DNA from: Bryum argenteum
Taxonomy: Eukaryota > Streptophyta > Bryopsida > Bryales > Bryaceae
Assembly (NCBI GenBank): GCA_037043015.1
Contig: CM073328.1
Coordinates: forward strand, 3,273,409 to 3,337,408
Direction of reading: 5' to 3'
Length of the DNA: 64,000 nt
Made by a program: the position numbers and the translations under genes. Positions 62,700-64,000 of the stretch are shown here, piece by piece. How positions within the stretch are numbered: the first letter of the stretch is position 1; the number at the start of each line of letters is the position of its first letter. The notes under the pieces are model-generated. The model saw nothing but the letters and a program-made list of their open reading frames with translations, did no database searches and had not been told where the DNA came from.

Positions 62700-62900
62700 A
62701 AAAAACTCAATCTAAGCATTTTTCAGAAGATCTAACCCTAGGATCTTAAAGTTAACTTGACATACTACGTGTTTGCCAAATTTGAACCGTCGATTCTTCT
62801 CCATTTGTGACATTATAACGATCAAAATTGGCTGAATTTTGTTCATGCATAAACCCTCAAAACCCATTTTAGGTTTTAAGAATCTTCAGGGACTAGTATA
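62700..62900 (+). repeat. Dispersed repeat family 1, copy 2
   Basis: Same word order as at 2540-2745, with roughly four in five bases shared by eye. Both copies lie in gene-free DNA near the two ends of the window. Confidence 0.65.
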
Positions 62901-63241
62901 AAATACATAGTATCTTCTCCCCTCTTGAGAAAATTGAAATAAAAAGAATTCAAGAAAATTATCCGTTACCACTATATCTTCATCTTATAGTGAACTCTAT
63001 TTGTCCTATGTGAGTAAGATATTTGTTGAATAAGTTGAGAAAGTGATAGGAAACTATCAAGGACAAAGTGTTGATGGGTCAAGTGAATGTTGATGGGATG
63101 GTGTGTGCTTAGGAATGTCCATCCACTTCTGACAAAAATACAAGGCCTGCTCCCAATAATGTATAAAAGGGCAAGTTGGTGGAATACTAATTGCCTAGGT
63201 TTTTGATGTATTTCTCAAACGTTCACTACATTGTTTGATTC

Positions 63242-63340
63242 AAAAAAAAAAATTGTTCATGAAACGCAGATTTTTTTTTTTATTATTATTTTTAATTTTT
63301 TTTTATTTTTTTATTTTTTTATTTTTTTTTTGTTTTTTTA
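63242..63340. repeat. A/T low-complexity tract
   Basis: A10 followed by long T runs with single A, G interruptions. No sign that it is a retroposon tail: no adjacent body or target duplication was recognised. Confidence 0.85.
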
Positions 63341-64000
63341 ACATCAGATTATGAGTCTTAGGGCCGGTTTACACTATGGTGGAGAAGGCCTCTGGTTGGT
63401 CAAGAATGTTTGGCCAAGACATGGTTATATGAGGCAAATGGTGAATATGCCGGAGAAGAATTGAAGGCAGTAAAAAATTTCTTAAGGAGTCTTGACTAGT
63501 TGTAGTCTAAACACCTAGAGGAGAAGTTTAGCGATGATGTCCATCGGAGAGAAGTTCACCGGTGAAGAGAAGTTTACCAAATGGTGAAGATTTTTTGTGA
63601 TAAGAAATTTATAATCCTCTACATTCACGTTGTATGAAAATACATCAACAAGTTTTTTTTTTCATAGAAATCAAGATGCATATGTATGGCAATTTTAGTA
63701 AACTTCAAATCAATTTTATTAACAACATGTGCCATAGATTATTAATTTTTATGGTTCATTTTTACTTTAAATACTAGAAAAAACATGTCATGGCCATATT
63801 ATGTTCAATGTTATTTTAAAACAGTAATGCAAAGCTTGGTCTTCAAACTTGTTTTCCTTTGAGGCAGTGGATGGTTTGGATTAAATGGTAGTAACCAGTC
63901 AAATTTATCTTCATTAGCATTTGTTTACTCATGAGCTCTCAAATATGATAAAACACCAAAAAAAGAAGTTCTAAGCCTTCAAAATGGCTTCGGAAAATTT

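Larger units (their letters stand above)
61253..64000. other. AT-rich intergenic DNA, no gene seen
   Basis: No coding region is supported. It includes dispersed family 1 copy (62700-62900) and a T-rich low-complexity tract (63242-63340). Confidence 0.5.

Overview
The window is nuclear DNA of a land plant. It is AT-rich with a few intron-containing, GC-richer genes set in a background of transposable elements. The V-ATPase subunit A, a TBC1D13-type GAP, a U/P-type cyclin and plant DNA-transposon classes (CACTA, hAT, MULE-like, Harbinger-like, Stowaway) all fit a plant. Phenolic acid decarboxylase (PAD) genes, the protein sequences and the gene style make a bryophyte (moss or liverwort) the most likely source. 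That last step is inference, and no species is claimed.

Layout. 1-11.1 kb has no gene: a tandem array near 1.4-2.1 kb, a 3.66 kb CACTA element (4634-8289) inserted in one copy of a duplicated repeat, and a fold-back MITE (9288-9519). 11.3-17.0 kb is the 20-exon VHA-A gene (623 aa). 18.96-22.0 kb is a 10-exon TBC-domain Rab GAP (455 aa). 23.4-25.1 kb (minus) is an uninterrupted pogo/Tigger-type transposase with its DDD motifs. 28.9-46.9 kb is a young complex segmental duplication carrying three copies of a bacterial/fungal-type PAD gene: A (minus, broken), B and C (plus, intact, predicted proteins identical). 52.06-54.37 kb (minus) is a single-exon Cys-rich zinc-finger protein with low-complexity repeats. 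59.5-61.0 kb (minus) is a two-exon U/P-type cyclin with a minisatellite downstream. The rest is AT-rich intergenic DNA with old repeats.

The main discovery is the PAD cluster. Exon 1 of copy A is split by a 4872 bp hAT element (30330-35201) with a perfect 8-bp target duplication (GTGGGACT) and CAGCC-poly(T) inverted ends. Its own transposase is decayed. Because the duplicated segments align, B or C serves as an empty site for several insertions: the hAT in A, a 399 bp TAA-flanked Harbinger-type MITE in A, a 595 bp element with a 9-bp duplication and a second MITE nested in it in A, and an 80 bp poly(A) retroposon with a 16-bp duplication in C. The B and C coding exons differ at almost no positions although their intron and flanks have diverged. 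All three copies keep the same TATA box about 190 bp before the ATG. PAD would convert hydroxycinnamic acids such as p-coumarate and ferulate to 4-vinylphenols, so the cluster looks like an acquired phenylpropanoid-modifying activity that has been amplified and partly lost again.
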